Shown: positions 32,023 to 39,777 of the stretch, one piece after another | How positions within the stretch are numbered: the first letter of the stretch is position 1 | Layout: the number at the start of each line of letters is the position of its first letter | NCBI RefSeq assembly: GCF_947499065.1 | Contig: NZ_CANMMT010000007.1 | Span: 1 to 64,000, forward strand | DNA: 64,000 nucleotides | From: an uncultured Tenacibaculum sp. | GTDB taxonomy: Bacteria > Bacteroidota > Bacteroidia > Flavobacteriales > Flavobacteriaceae | Reading direction: 5' to 3' | Made by a program: the position numbers and the translations under genes | The notes under the pieces: generated by a model | Seen by the model: the letters and a program-made list of their open reading frames with translations, nothing else | What the model was told of the DNA's origin: nothing | The model's database searches: none

Positions 32023-32199
32023 ATGACTACAAATATTGATGTTTTAAAGGACGATCTGTACGAAAAAATAGCAGAAATAAATGATGAGGAAATTTTAGTC
32101 GCAATAAAGACTTTAATAGATAATGTAAGAACGGACGAGGCTGTTACAACCAAGAGAGATTTAACCGGTTATATTAAGGAATGGGCTAAGAGCATGTAA
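32023..32199 (+). CDS. Small acidic helical protein, antitoxin-like, unknown
   Basis: A 58-residue protein (starts MTTNIDVLKDDLYEKIAEIN, ends IKEWAKSM). It is mostly helical and acidic, with a hydrophobic repeat in E-I-L-V-A-I-K-T-L-I-D. The size and N-terminal pattern resemble small Bacteroidota antitoxins, but no toxin gene follows. The next gene is folA, 19 nt downstream. It could be a solitary antitoxin, a remnant of a module, or unrelated. Coding is supported by amino-acid composition and a TAAATTTG promoter-like box 25 nt upstream. Confidence 0.6.
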   Translation: MTTNIDVLKDDLYEKIAEINDEEILVAIKTLIDNVRTDEAVTTKRDLTGYIKEWAKSM

Positions 32200-32218
32200 G
32201 GCTCATTAAATTATATTT

Positions 32219-32707
32219 ATGATTACAATTATTGCTGCAATAGCAAAAAACAATGCTTTAGGAAAAGATAATGACTTAATATGGCATCTTCCAGCAGACT
32301 TAAAGCGCTTTAAAAAAGTAACGTCGGGACACCATATTTTAATGGGACGTAATACTTTTGAAAGCATAGGGAAACCTTTGCCTAATAGAACTTCCGTTAT
32401 CATTACCCGAAATAACGACTATTTTAAAGACGGTTGTCTTATAGCCAATTCAATAGAAGAAGCTTTAGACATGGCAAAAGAAGATTCTGATATCTTTATT
32501 ATTGGAGGTGCACAAATTTACCAACAAGCCATAGAAAAAGGTTTGGTAGATAAACTAGATATTACCCTAGTACACCATGAGTTTGAAGCCGATGTTTTTT
32601 TTCCAACAATAGATACTACGATTTGGGAAGAGGTTTCGAGAGAAAATTTTAAAGCAGACGATAAAAATAAATACGATTATAGTTTCGTTTCTTACGTAAG
32701 AAAATAA
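32219..32707 (+). CDS. folA: Dihydrofolate reductase
   Basis: A 162-residue enzyme reducing dihydrofolate to tetrahydrofolate with NADPH. Motifs: M-I-T-I-I-A-A-I-A-K-N-N-A-L-G near the start, W-H-L-P-A-D-L-K-R-F-K (acidic active-site Asp), H-I-L-M-G-R-N-T-F-E-S-I-G-K-P-L-P and I-F-I-I-G-G-A-Q-I-Y. It neighbours thyA, its partner in dTMP synthesis, and gldA starts 3 nt after its stop. Confidence 0.95.
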   Translation: MITIIAAIAKNNALGKDNDLIWHLPADLKRFKKVTSGHHILMGRNTFESIGKPLPNRTSVIITRNNDYFKDGCLIANSIEEALDMAKEDSDIFIIGGAQIYQQAIEKGLVDKLDITLVHHEFEADVFFPTIDTTIWEEVSRENFKADDKNKYDYSFVSYVRK

Positions 32708-32710
32708 TTT

Positions 32711-33604
32711 ATGTCAATACAACTTACATCTATAACTAAAACATACGGTACACAAAAAGCTGTTAACGGAATTAGCCTTGAAGCTAAAAAAGGAGATATT
32801 GTTGGTTTTTTAGGCCCTAACGGAGCAGGGAAATCAACTACCATGAAAATCTTAACAGGATTTATTCAGCCTACAGAAGGTACTGTAATGGTAAGCGATA
32901 TTGATGTGATTCAAAACCCTATTGAAGCACAAAAGAAAATAGGGTACCTTCCAGAGCATAATCCCTTGTATTTAGACATGTATGTACGCGAGTATTTACA
33001 GTTTCAAGCATCTATACATCAAGTAGCCAAAACCAAAGTAGCGGAAGTAATAGAGCAAGTAGGTTTGGGAGTAGAAGCGCATAAAAAAATAGGACAATTA
33101 TCTAAAGGATACCGTCAAAGAGTTGGATTGGCAGCAGCTATTTTACACAATCCAGAAGTGTTGATTTTAGATGAGCCAACTACAGGATTGGATCCGAATC
33201 AGTTGGTAGAAATTCGCGAATTAATCAAAGAATTAGGAAAAGACAAAACGGTTTTATTGTCTACACACATTATGCAGGAAGTAGAGGCAATGTGCGATCG
33301 TGTGGTGATTATAAACAAAGGTGAATTGGTAATTGATAAACCAATTTCTGAACTAAAAACTAGCAATGAACAAGTAATTAGAGTAACCTTTGATTATAAA
33401 TTGGAAGAACAGTTTATAAAGCGATTACCGAATATTACTTCATTTAAAAATACGACAGAAAATAACTGGATTTTATCTTTTGAATCTACTGAAGATATGC
33501 GTCCAGTAATATTTGATTTTGCTCAAGAAAACGGATTAAAAATTCTAGGGTTGAATACCGAAAACAAAAATCTAGAAAGCTTATTTAGAGAGTTAACCGC
33601 TTAG
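32711..33604 (+). CDS. gldA: Gliding motility-associated ABC transporter ATPase GldA
   Basis: A 297-residue ABC ATPase. Walker A G-P-N-G-A-G-K-S-T-T near residue 36, signature L-S-K-G-Y-R-Q-R-V-G-L near 137, Walker B V-L-I-L-D-E-P-T-T-G-L-D near 155. After the ATPase domain there is the roughly 80-residue C-terminal extension usual for GldA. L-P-E-H-N-P-L-Y-L-D-M-Y-V-R-E-Y-L is characteristic. In Flavobacterium johnsoniae GldA works with GldF and GldG in gliding; those genes are not adjacent here. A general ABC-2 ATPase is the alternative, but the match is good. Confidence 0.85.
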   Translation: MSIQLTSITKTYGTQKAVNGISLEAKKGDIVGFLGPNGAGKSTTMKILTGFIQPTEGTVMVSDIDVIQNPIEAQKKIGYLPEHNPLYLDMYVREYLQFQASIHQVAKTKVAEVIEQVGLGVEAHKKIGQLSKGYRQRVGLAAAILHNPEVLILDEPTTGLDPNQLVEIRELIKELGKDKTVLLSTHIMQEVEAMCDRVVIINKGELVIDKPISELKTSNEQVIRVTFDYKLEEQFIKRLPNITSFKNTTENNWILSFESTEDMRPVIFDFAQENGLKILGLNTENKNLESLFRELTA

Positions 33605-33618
33605 TTTGTTGGGACTGT

Positions 33619-34461
33619 ATGGAAATTGTAAAAAATATAGTTTTAGAAAGAACCGATAAGAAACCAATTTTGATGGATGCTTTTTTTTCAAAAGAAACGA
33701 AGCAGCAACCCGTAGTAGTTTTTTGCCATGGCTACAAAGGATTTAAAGATTGGGGAGCTTGGGATTTGATGGCAGAATCGATAGCAAAATCGGGATATTG
33801 TTTTGTCAAATTCAACTTTTCTCATAATGGAGGAACCGTTGAAAACCCTATTGATTTTCCTGATTTAGAAGCTTTCGGAAATAATAATTATACCAAGGAG
33901 TTGGATGACTTACACGATGTGTTAGATTGGGTTGAAGCTTATTTTTCAGGAAATACTCTTATCAATACGAACAATATTCATTTAATAGGTCATAGTAGAG
34001 GAGGAGGTATTTCCATTATAAAAGCTTCAGAAGATAATCGAATTCAAAAACTCATTACTTTAGCGAGTATTAGCGATTTTGGAAAACGTACTGCTACCAT
34101 TGGTAATTTAAAGGAGTGGAAAGAAACAGGAGTAAAGTATGTTGTTAATGGAAGAACCAAACAGCAAATGCCGCATTACTATCAGTTTTATACAGACTTT
34201 AAAGAAAACGAGGCACGATTAAATATAAAAGCAGCTGAAGAAAAATTAGAAATTCCACATTTAATTATTCATGGAGATCATGATACTTCTATTTCAATAA
34301 ACGAAGCCAAAGAGCTTAACGAGTGGAATTCAAAAAATGAACTAGCTGTTATAAAAGGAGCAGATCATGTGTTTAATGTAAGACATCCTTGGAATAGTAC
34401 TGAGTTGTCTAAGGAATTAGAAGAAGTAGTAGCAGAGATTACTGCTTTTTTGAAACGTTAA
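33619..34461 (+). CDS. Alpha/beta hydrolase
   Basis: A 280-residue cytoplasmic alpha/beta hydrolase of the dienelactone hydrolase / S9-like group. It has F-C-H-G-Y-K-G-F-K-D-W-G near residue 35, nucleophile motif G-H-S-R-G-G-G near 122, acid in I-H-G-D-H-D-T and catalytic His in G-A-D-H-V-F. No signal peptide. It starts 14 nt after gldA on the same strand, so it may be on the same transcript. Substrate unknown. Confidence 0.85.
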   Translation: MEIVKNIVLERTDKKPILMDAFFSKETKQQPVVVFCHGYKGFKDWGAWDLMAESIAKSGYCFVKFNFSHNGGTVENPIDFPDLEAFGNNNYTKELDDLHDVLDWVEAYFSGNTLINTNNIHLIGHSRGGGISIIKASEDNRIQKLITLASISDFGKRTATIGNLKEWKETGVKYVVNGRTKQQMPHYYQFYTDFKENEARLNIKAAEEKLEIPHLIIHGDHDTSISINEAKELNEWNSKNELAVIKGADHVFNVRHPWNSTELSKELEEVVAEITAFLKR

Positions 34462-34481
34462 TAGTCTAGGTAAAATAGACA

Positions 34482-34564
34482 ACGCCATTACGAAGCAATA
34501 TTTTATAAAGAACCTTTTTAATGTGGAGCAGGTTACTCTACAAACATTCCAAACACAATGGCGT
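34482..34564. repeat. Spaced inverted repeat between hydrolase and DUF6261 gene
   Basis: ACGCCATT at the left and AATGGCGT at the right are perfect 8-bp complements separated by 67 nt. The interior has no gene. It could be the ends of a small mobile remnant or an extended hairpin. It lies at the border where the accessory island begins. Confidence 0.4.
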
Positions 34565-34594
34565 AACAATCATTGTTTAAGAAGGGCATTCTTC

Positions 34595-35359
34595 TTATAG
34601 GGGTTGATTGTTCTGAGAATTACTCTCACCGTCCGTCGCAGGCGTGGCACCGTTAGGGGAACTACTGCTCCTATTATCTAAAACCAAATTGTATTGTTTG
34701 GTTAAAACATCTATTTCTTCCAAAAGAGTTGCATAACTTGGATTGTTACCCAATACATCGTGTGCTTGAATATGGCTAATTAAAGTTCTGTATGCAGTAC
34801 TTGTAGTGGCTCTTAGCTCGGTAATATTGGTAATGGGATTGGCGGCAGTTTCTCCTACACGTTCAATGTATTTAGAACCAAAGGCTTGGTTAGAGGTTTT
34901 TAACTCGTTTACCCAATCGGAAATGTTTATTGCGTTGATAGCGGCAATTAACTCGGGTTGGGTTTCTAAATCGTTGATTAAACTATTAATAATAGCGGTT
35001 TCTTCCTGATAGCTTTTTCGGGTAATGTCTTTACCGTAAATATCAATACTAAGTAGAATATTTTTAGCGTGGTCTTGTTGTGTGGTGTCATAATGATAGG
35101 TATAGCCACTAAGCAGGGTTTTAATCCCTATAAAGGCTTTGTCTCTACGTTCGTCGAGCAAAATAATTTCTTGGGTTAAAGCACTGCCTAAACTTTGTAG
35201 GAAAGCCTCATCTATTTGATTGGTTAAAGAGTTTAAGGTATCTCGTTGCTCGGTTAACTCTAAAAGAGCAACATCTTGAAGGTTTACTAATACGAGAACG
35301 TCTTTCATGTATTGCAGATATTCTCCATTTCGATAGCGCGTAAGATAAGCTGTCGTCAT
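34595..35359 (-). CDS. DUF6261 family protein
   Basis: A 254-residue soluble helical protein. The pattern L-T-R-Y-R-N-G-E-Y-L-Q-Y-M and L-L-D-E-R-R-D-K-A-F-I-G-I matches my memory of DUF6261, a Bacteroidota family of unknown function. The last 25 residues are low-complexity (S-S-S-P-N-G-A-T and N-S-Q-N-N-Q-P-L). Its codons look somewhat GC-richer than neighbours. It is isolated and opposite in direction, flanked by an inverted repeat on one side and palindromic repeats on the other, which suggests an accessory gene. A weak AAGAAG/CTTCTT hairpin overlaps its stop. Confidence 0.75.
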   Translation of the reverse strand: MTTAYLTRYRNGEYLQYMKDVLVLVNLQDVALLELTEQRDTLNSLTNQIDEAFLQSLGSALTQEIILLDERRDKAFIGIKTLLSGYTYHYDTTQQDHAKNILLSIDIYGKDITRKSYQEETAIINSLINDLETQPELIAAINAINISDWVNELKTSNQAFGSKYIERVGETAANPITNITELRATTSTAYRTLISHIQAHDVLGNNPSYATLLEEIDVLTKQYNLVLDNRSSSSPNGATPATDGESNSQNNQPL

Positions 35360-35500
35360 AATAACAAATTTTTAAATTCAATAAATAAGGAGTGGAGAGT
35401 GCTAGCAATAAATGTTGTCATAGCTAGGACAAAGAAAAGTTAAATATTTGATAAATAAAAGATTGATTTTCAATAAGATGAATAAAAATTGAATGATATT

Positions 35501-35646
35501 ATCAGCGGACTTCGCTGATCAAATAAAAAGCTTGCGAAACCATCAGCGAGCTTCGCTGAGGCTTCCGAAACTCTGCAAAAGCTTCCCCGAGCTTCGCTGA
35601 TGCTCCTGAAATTGTGCGAAACCATCAGCGAGCTTCGCTGATGGGT
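35501..35646. repeat. Cluster of GC-richer palindromic repeats
   Basis: Four copies of a palindrome around ATCAGCGAGCTTCGCTGAT lie in the 470-nt gap before hsdM. They are at 35501 (one base changed), 35542, about 35588 (left arm cut) and 35624. Copies two and four share a longer direct repeat beginning TGCGAAACC. The arms ATCAGCGA/TCGCTGAT can form hairpins. They are much richer in GC than the surrounding DNA. The remaining 35360-35500 and 35647-35829 stretches are AT-rich, with no gene seen; the latter presumably holds the hsdM promoter. Confidence 0.8.
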
Positions 35647-35829
35647 TTGAACTTATGTTTTAGTGTTTTTTAATTTTTTTTAGAGTTAGATATTTAAGAT
35701 TTTTTAATAAAACTATATTTTCTAGTTTTTAATACTAAAACTTTATAGTATTTTTAAGCTCTTTTTTGAAAAAATTAAACACTAACTAGACTAGTAGTAA
35801 TTACTAGAAATAAATTTACGATAACATAC

Positions 35830-37395
35830 ATGTCGCAAAACAAACTAAGTTTAGATACCTTAGAAAGTTGGTTATGGGATTCAGCCAATATTTTACGTGG
35901 AAGCATTGATTCTTCGGATTTCAAAAATTATATATTCGGACTCTTGTTTTTAAAGCGTGCCAATGATGTTTTTGAAGAAGAAGTGGAAACGATTATGCAA
36001 GAGGAGAAAATATCAAGAGAAGAAGCGCAAGAGGAAACCTATTTTAGTTTACCATCTGAAGCGCGTTGGGATTATTTAAAAACCAAAACAGAAAATATTG
36101 GTATTGATTTAGATAAGGCCTTTGCTGCGATTGAACGAGAAAACACAGAGTTGGAAGGAGTTGTGACGGCTACAAAGTTTGGTGATAAAGAGATGTTGTC
36201 AGATGATGTATTGCAACGTTTGTTACGTCATTTTAACCAATACTCCTTGCGTAATGCCGATTTAGAATCGAATGATTTATTAGGAGATGCGTATGAGTAT
36301 TTGATAAAAAAGTTTGCGGATGATGCGGGTAAAAAGGGAGGAGAATTTTATACCCCTCGCGGGGTCGTACAATTGATTGTACAATTGATAAAACCACAAC
36401 CAAAGCATACTATTTACGATCCTACTTGTGGTTCGGGAGGTATGTTAATAGAAGCTGCCCGTTATGTAGCAGCACAACCTAATGGAAAAGTAGGAAACAA
36501 TATTAATGTTTCTTTATTTGGGCAAGAAAAAAACTTAAGTACTTGGGCAATTGGGAAGCTAAATATGATATTGCATAATTTTACCGATGCCGATATTCGC
36601 AAGGGAGATACCTTGGTAGCACCTAAACATTTTGACAGTAATAAAGAACTTTTAACCTACGATCGTGTAATTGCCAATCCTCCGTTTTCTATGGGGCAGT
36701 GGTGGACACCTCTTGAAACCAATGTAGAGGTAAAGATAGATAAGAATGGAAAAGAGAAAAAAATAACACCAAACTACAATAAAAAAGTAGTCGATCCGTA
36801 TGGGCGTTTGCAATATGGTGTCCCGCCAAGAGGGTATGCCGATTTGGCTTTTTTACAGCACATGCTATCGGTATTAAAAGCCGATGGAAAAATGGGCGTA
36901 GTATTGCCACATGGTACGTTGTTTAGAGGGGCGGCTGAGGCTAAAATTAGAAAAGCTTTGTTAGAAGCCGACTTGGTAGAAGGTATTGTAGGTTTGCCTA
37001 GTGCCTTGTTTTATAATACAGGAATACCTGCCTCTATTTGGGTACTTAATAAAAAGAAGCCGAAAGCTTTGACTCAAAAAGTACTGATTATAGATGCTAG
37101 TAAAGAATATAAAGAAGGAAAAAATCAAAATACCATAGAATCATCTCATATAAAAAATATAGTAGAAAAGTATGATGCCGCTAAAGATGTAGACAAATAC
37201 ATGCGGGTTGTATCCTTAGCAGAAATAGCAGAAAACGATTATAACTTAAATATTTCTCGTTATATAGATACTAGTGAACCTGAACCTGAAATTGATTTAG
37301 CCGAAGTGCAACAACAATTAGCCAAACTAAAAGAGGAGGAAGCTAACATAGATGTTCAGTTGGATAATTTTTTAAAGGAATTGGGATATGAGTGA
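35830..37395 (+). CDS. hsdM: Type I restriction-modification DNA methyltransferase, M subunit
   Basis: A 521-residue N6-adenine methyltransferase. An N-terminal HsdM domain (L-E-S-W-L-W-D-S-A-N-I-L-R-G, about residues 8-150) is followed by the catalytic domain, with S-adenosylmethionine motif D-P-T-C-G-S-G-G-M-L near 200 and active-site N-P-P-F-S near 283. The C-terminus ends in a coiled-coil-like E-E-A-N-I-D stretch that contacts HsdS in this family. With HsdS it methylates the target; with HsdR it restricts unmodified DNA. hsdS starts 8 nt before its stop. Confidence 0.95.
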   Translation: MSQNKLSLDTLESWLWDSANILRGSIDSSDFKNYIFGLLFLKRANDVFEEEVETIMQEEKISREEAQEETYFSLPSEARWDYLKTKTENIGIDLDKAFAAIERENTELEGVVTATKFGDKEMLSDDVLQRLLRHFNQYSLRNADLESNDLLGDAYEYLIKKFADDAGKKGGEFYTPRGVVQLIVQLIKPQPKHTIYDPTCGSGGMLIEAARYVAAQPNGKVGNNINVSLFGQEKNLSTWAIGKLNMILHNFTDADIRKGDTLVAPKHFDSNKELLTYDRVIANPPFSMGQWWTPLETNVEVKIDKNGKEKKITPNYNKKVVDPYGRLQYGVPPRGYADLAFLQHMLSVLKADGKMGVVLPHGTLFRGAAEAKIRKALLEADLVEGIVGLPSALFYNTGIPASIWVLNKKKPKALTQKVLIIDASKEYKEGKNQNTIESSHIKNIVEKYDAAKDVDKYMRVVSLAEIAENDYNLNISRYIDTSEPEPEIDLAEVQQQLAKLKEEEANIDVQLDNFLKELGYE

Positions 37396-38665
37396 TTGGA
37401 AAATGCTGAAGTTAAATGAAGTTTTTAAAATTGCTAGAGGAGGGTCTCCAAGACCAATCAAGGATTTTTTAACAGATTCTTTAGATGGAATAAACTGGAT
37501 TAAAATAGGTGATACTAAAAACGTACAGAAATACATATATGAAACTAAAGAAAAAATTAAAAAAGAAGGGATAAAAAAATCTTTGATTGTAAAAGAAAAT
37601 GATTTTATACTTTCAAATTCTATGAGCTTTGGAAGACCATATATTATGAAGACAAAAGGTTGTATTCATGATGGTTGGTTATTAATGAGAAGTAAAAAAG
37701 AAAATACTTCTATTGATTTTATGTATTATGTATTGAGTTCTGAAGAAGTAAAAAAACAATTTAGTAGTAGAGCCTCTGGTTCAACAGTTCAAAATTTAAA
37801 TATAAAATTAGTCGAAACGGTTAATGTTCCTTTTCCTCCTTTTTTAGAACAACAAAAAATAGCCAACATATTAAGTACGGTAGATGCCAAACTAGAAAAT
37901 ATAGCACAACAAATACAAACAACCGAACAACTTAAAAAAGGACTCATGCAGCAGTTACTGTCGGGGAAATACAATGTGTTAGAAAACCGTCCGTATACAA
38001 ATGAGGAGTTAAAAGATTCTCCGTTGGGGAGAGTTTCTAAGGAGTGGGAGGTTGTGAAGATTGAAACACTATTAAATGAAAACAGAATAATTAGTCATCT
38101 AGATGGTAATCATGGAGGGTTGTATCCAAAATCTCACGAGTTTTCAAATGAAGGAACACCTTATATTAGTGCTAATAGTTTTCTTAATAATAAAGTTAAT
38201 TTTAATAAGTGTAAAAGGTTGCCGTTAAATAGAGCACTAAAATTCAAGAAAGGTATTGCAAAGAATGGAGACATATTGTTTGCTCATAATGCAACAGTTG
38301 GACCAGTTGCTTTTTTAAAAACCGAATTAGACTTTGTAATACTTAGTACAACAGCAACTTATTACAGGTTAGATAATAAAACTATATATAACAGATATTG
38401 GTTATATTTTTTAGATTCTTTTTATTTTAAACAGCAATATCAAAAAGTTATGGGACAATCTACAAGAAACCAAGTTCCCATAACTACGCAAAGAAAGTTC
38501 TATTCAATTTTACCTAATTTTAAAGAACAACAAAAAATAGCTACAATATTAAGTGCTGTAGATACAAAAATAGAACAATTACTAACTAAAAAAGATTACT
38601 ATACCCAACTTAAAAAAGGTCTAATGCAACAATTGCTTACGGGTAAAATACGAGTTAAAGTGTAA
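37388..38665 (+). CDS. hsdS: Type I restriction-modification specificity subunit
   Basis: A 425-residue specificity subunit with two target-recognition domains. Each is followed by a conserved helical spacer. The spacers are near-copies: E-Q-Q-K-I-A-N-I-L-S-T-V-D at about residue 156 and E-Q-Q-K-I-A-T-I-L-S-A-V-D at about 381, both running to L-K-K-G-L-M-Q-Q-L-L. The two recognition domains differ from each other, so the target should be bipartite and asymmetric. The exact site cannot be read from sequence. It overlaps hsdM by 8 nt. Confidence 0.93.
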   Translation: MSDWKMLKLNEVFKIARGGSPRPIKDFLTDSLDGINWIKIGDTKNVQKYIYETKEKIKKEGIKKSLIVKENDFILSNSMSFGRPYIMKTKGCIHDGWLLMRSKKENTSIDFMYYVLSSEEVKKQFSSRASGSTVQNLNIKLVETVNVPFPPFLEQQKIANILSTVDAKLENIAQQIQTTEQLKKGLMQQLLSGKYNVLENRPYTNEELKDSPLGRVSKEWEVVKIETLLNENRIISHLDGNHGGLYPKSHEFSNEGTPYISANSFLNNKVNFNKCKRLPLNRALKFKKGIAKNGDILFAHNATVGPVAFLKTELDFVILSTTATYYRLDNKTIYNRYWLYFLDSFYFKQQYQKVMGQSTRNQVPITTQRKFYSILPNFKEQQKIATILSAVDTKIEQLLTKKDYYTQLKKGLMQQLLTGKIRVKV

Positions 38666-38697
38666 ATAAGGATTAGAATGAAAAAAGAAGAGAAATA

Positions 38698-39777
38698 ATG
38701 ATGATAAATGTAATAGAATATAATAGTTCTCTTTTGTCAAAAGGAGCTGGATTATCGAGTAATATAACACAAAATAGTACGTTAAGATTCAATATTTTTG
38801 AATTATCAGATGCAATGGCACGAACTATTTGTTCTAGGCATTTAAACAATTTTCAATATTGGATTGATTTTGTTACTAGATTATTAGAACTAAAATTATT
38901 AGTTTCACCAATATTACGCTCTTCTAATATAAAATTAATTGAAGAAAGAGTAAATTTCTTAAGAGATTTTTCAAGAACAACAAGAATAGGTGAGTTATCG
39001 CAAGCCATTGTACATATATATTTGAGAAAGAATTTATCTTATATAGCTATTACTGATTTTGAACTATTTTGTAGTTTGAATACTATTACGATTCCACCAA
39101 ATAGTAGTACGCCTGATTTTGTAGCGCAAACTTCTAGTAATGTAACTTCAAAGAATATATGTATAGCAGAGTCGAAAGGCTCGTTAACGAGAAGTACTAC
39201 AAGTGTAAAAAGTTTATTAGTTAAAGCAAAACAACAATGTAATCAAGGAGCAAATATTTTAAATGGAGTGTTTAATATTGTACAAGAATTAGCATTTTGC
39301 TCTAAATTATCTGTTGTAGGTGAGGCAAAAGATTCTGTACTTCATTATGTAGATCCAATAGCTCCATTGTCTGATGTTAAAGGAAATAATACTCCTTTTA
39401 ATTTACACTATGCTACTTGGTTTTATATTATAGGAGATTTTACCAATGTTGAAAGATTATTAGGAAACGAGAAAATAGTTTTTTCTTATGAACTTTTTGA
39501 GAAAAGAAATATAAATGAAGAAGACTATTGGGTTTTAACAAAAATTCCAAAAACATTAAATACTATTTTTTGTGATAAATTTGATGTGTCTAAATTTTTA
39601 GATAGTTTACAACTATTTAAATTTTGGTCTGTTGGTATAGCTGATAAAGTTATAAAATTATTAGAAGAAAATAGATATGACTCTTTTAAAGAGTTTGAAT
39701 TTATTAATGAATCAGAAAAATCGCATGAAGCTTTTTCTGATGGTACCATTATTATAAAAGAATTAGAAAATGAATAA
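38698..39777 (+). CDS. Unrecognised protein with PD-(D/E)XK-like motif inside the type I R-M operon
   Basis: A 359-residue soluble protein I do not recognise. Near residues 139-160 it reads T-P-D-F-V-A-Q, then about 15 residues later C-I-A-E-S-K-G-S. This matches the D...(D/E)-x-K arrangement of PD-(D/E)XK nucleases. An upstream helical region contains a G-E-L-S-Q-A segment, where such folds often have a Glu. The gene overlaps hsdR by 8 nt and follows hsdS by 32 nt, so it is expressed with the R-M genes. It could be an accessory nuclease, a second defence function or a restriction modulator. The start is one of two adjacent ATG codons. Confidence 0.7.
   Translation: MMINVIEYNSSLLSKGAGLSSNITQNSTLRFNIFELSDAMARTICSRHLNNFQYWIDFVTRLLELKLLVSPILRSSNIKLIEERVNFLRDFSRTTRIGELSQAIVHIYLRKNLSYIAITDFELFCSLNTITIPPNSSTPDFVAQTSSNVTSKNICIAESKGSLTRSTTSVKSLLVKAKQQCNQGANILNGVFNIVQELAFCSKLSVVGEAKDSVLHYVDPIAPLSDVKGNNTPFNLHYATWFYIIGDFTNVERLLGNEKIVFSYELFEKRNINEEDYWVLTKIPKTLNTIFCDKFDVSKFLDSLQLFKFWSVGIADKVIKLLEENRYDSFKEFEFINESEKSHEAFSDGTIIIKELENE

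Noticed and set aside
32206..32403. Minus-strand open frame over the folA start
   Set aside because: folA motifs occupy the plus strand throughout.
34806..35009. Plus-strand open frame opposite the DUF6261 gene
   Set aside because: The minus-strand protein has family-like motifs; this one does not.
35501..35646. Repeat cluster considered as a CRISPR array
   Set aside because: Repeats are short palindromes with irregular spacing, no consistent spacers, and no cas genes nearby.
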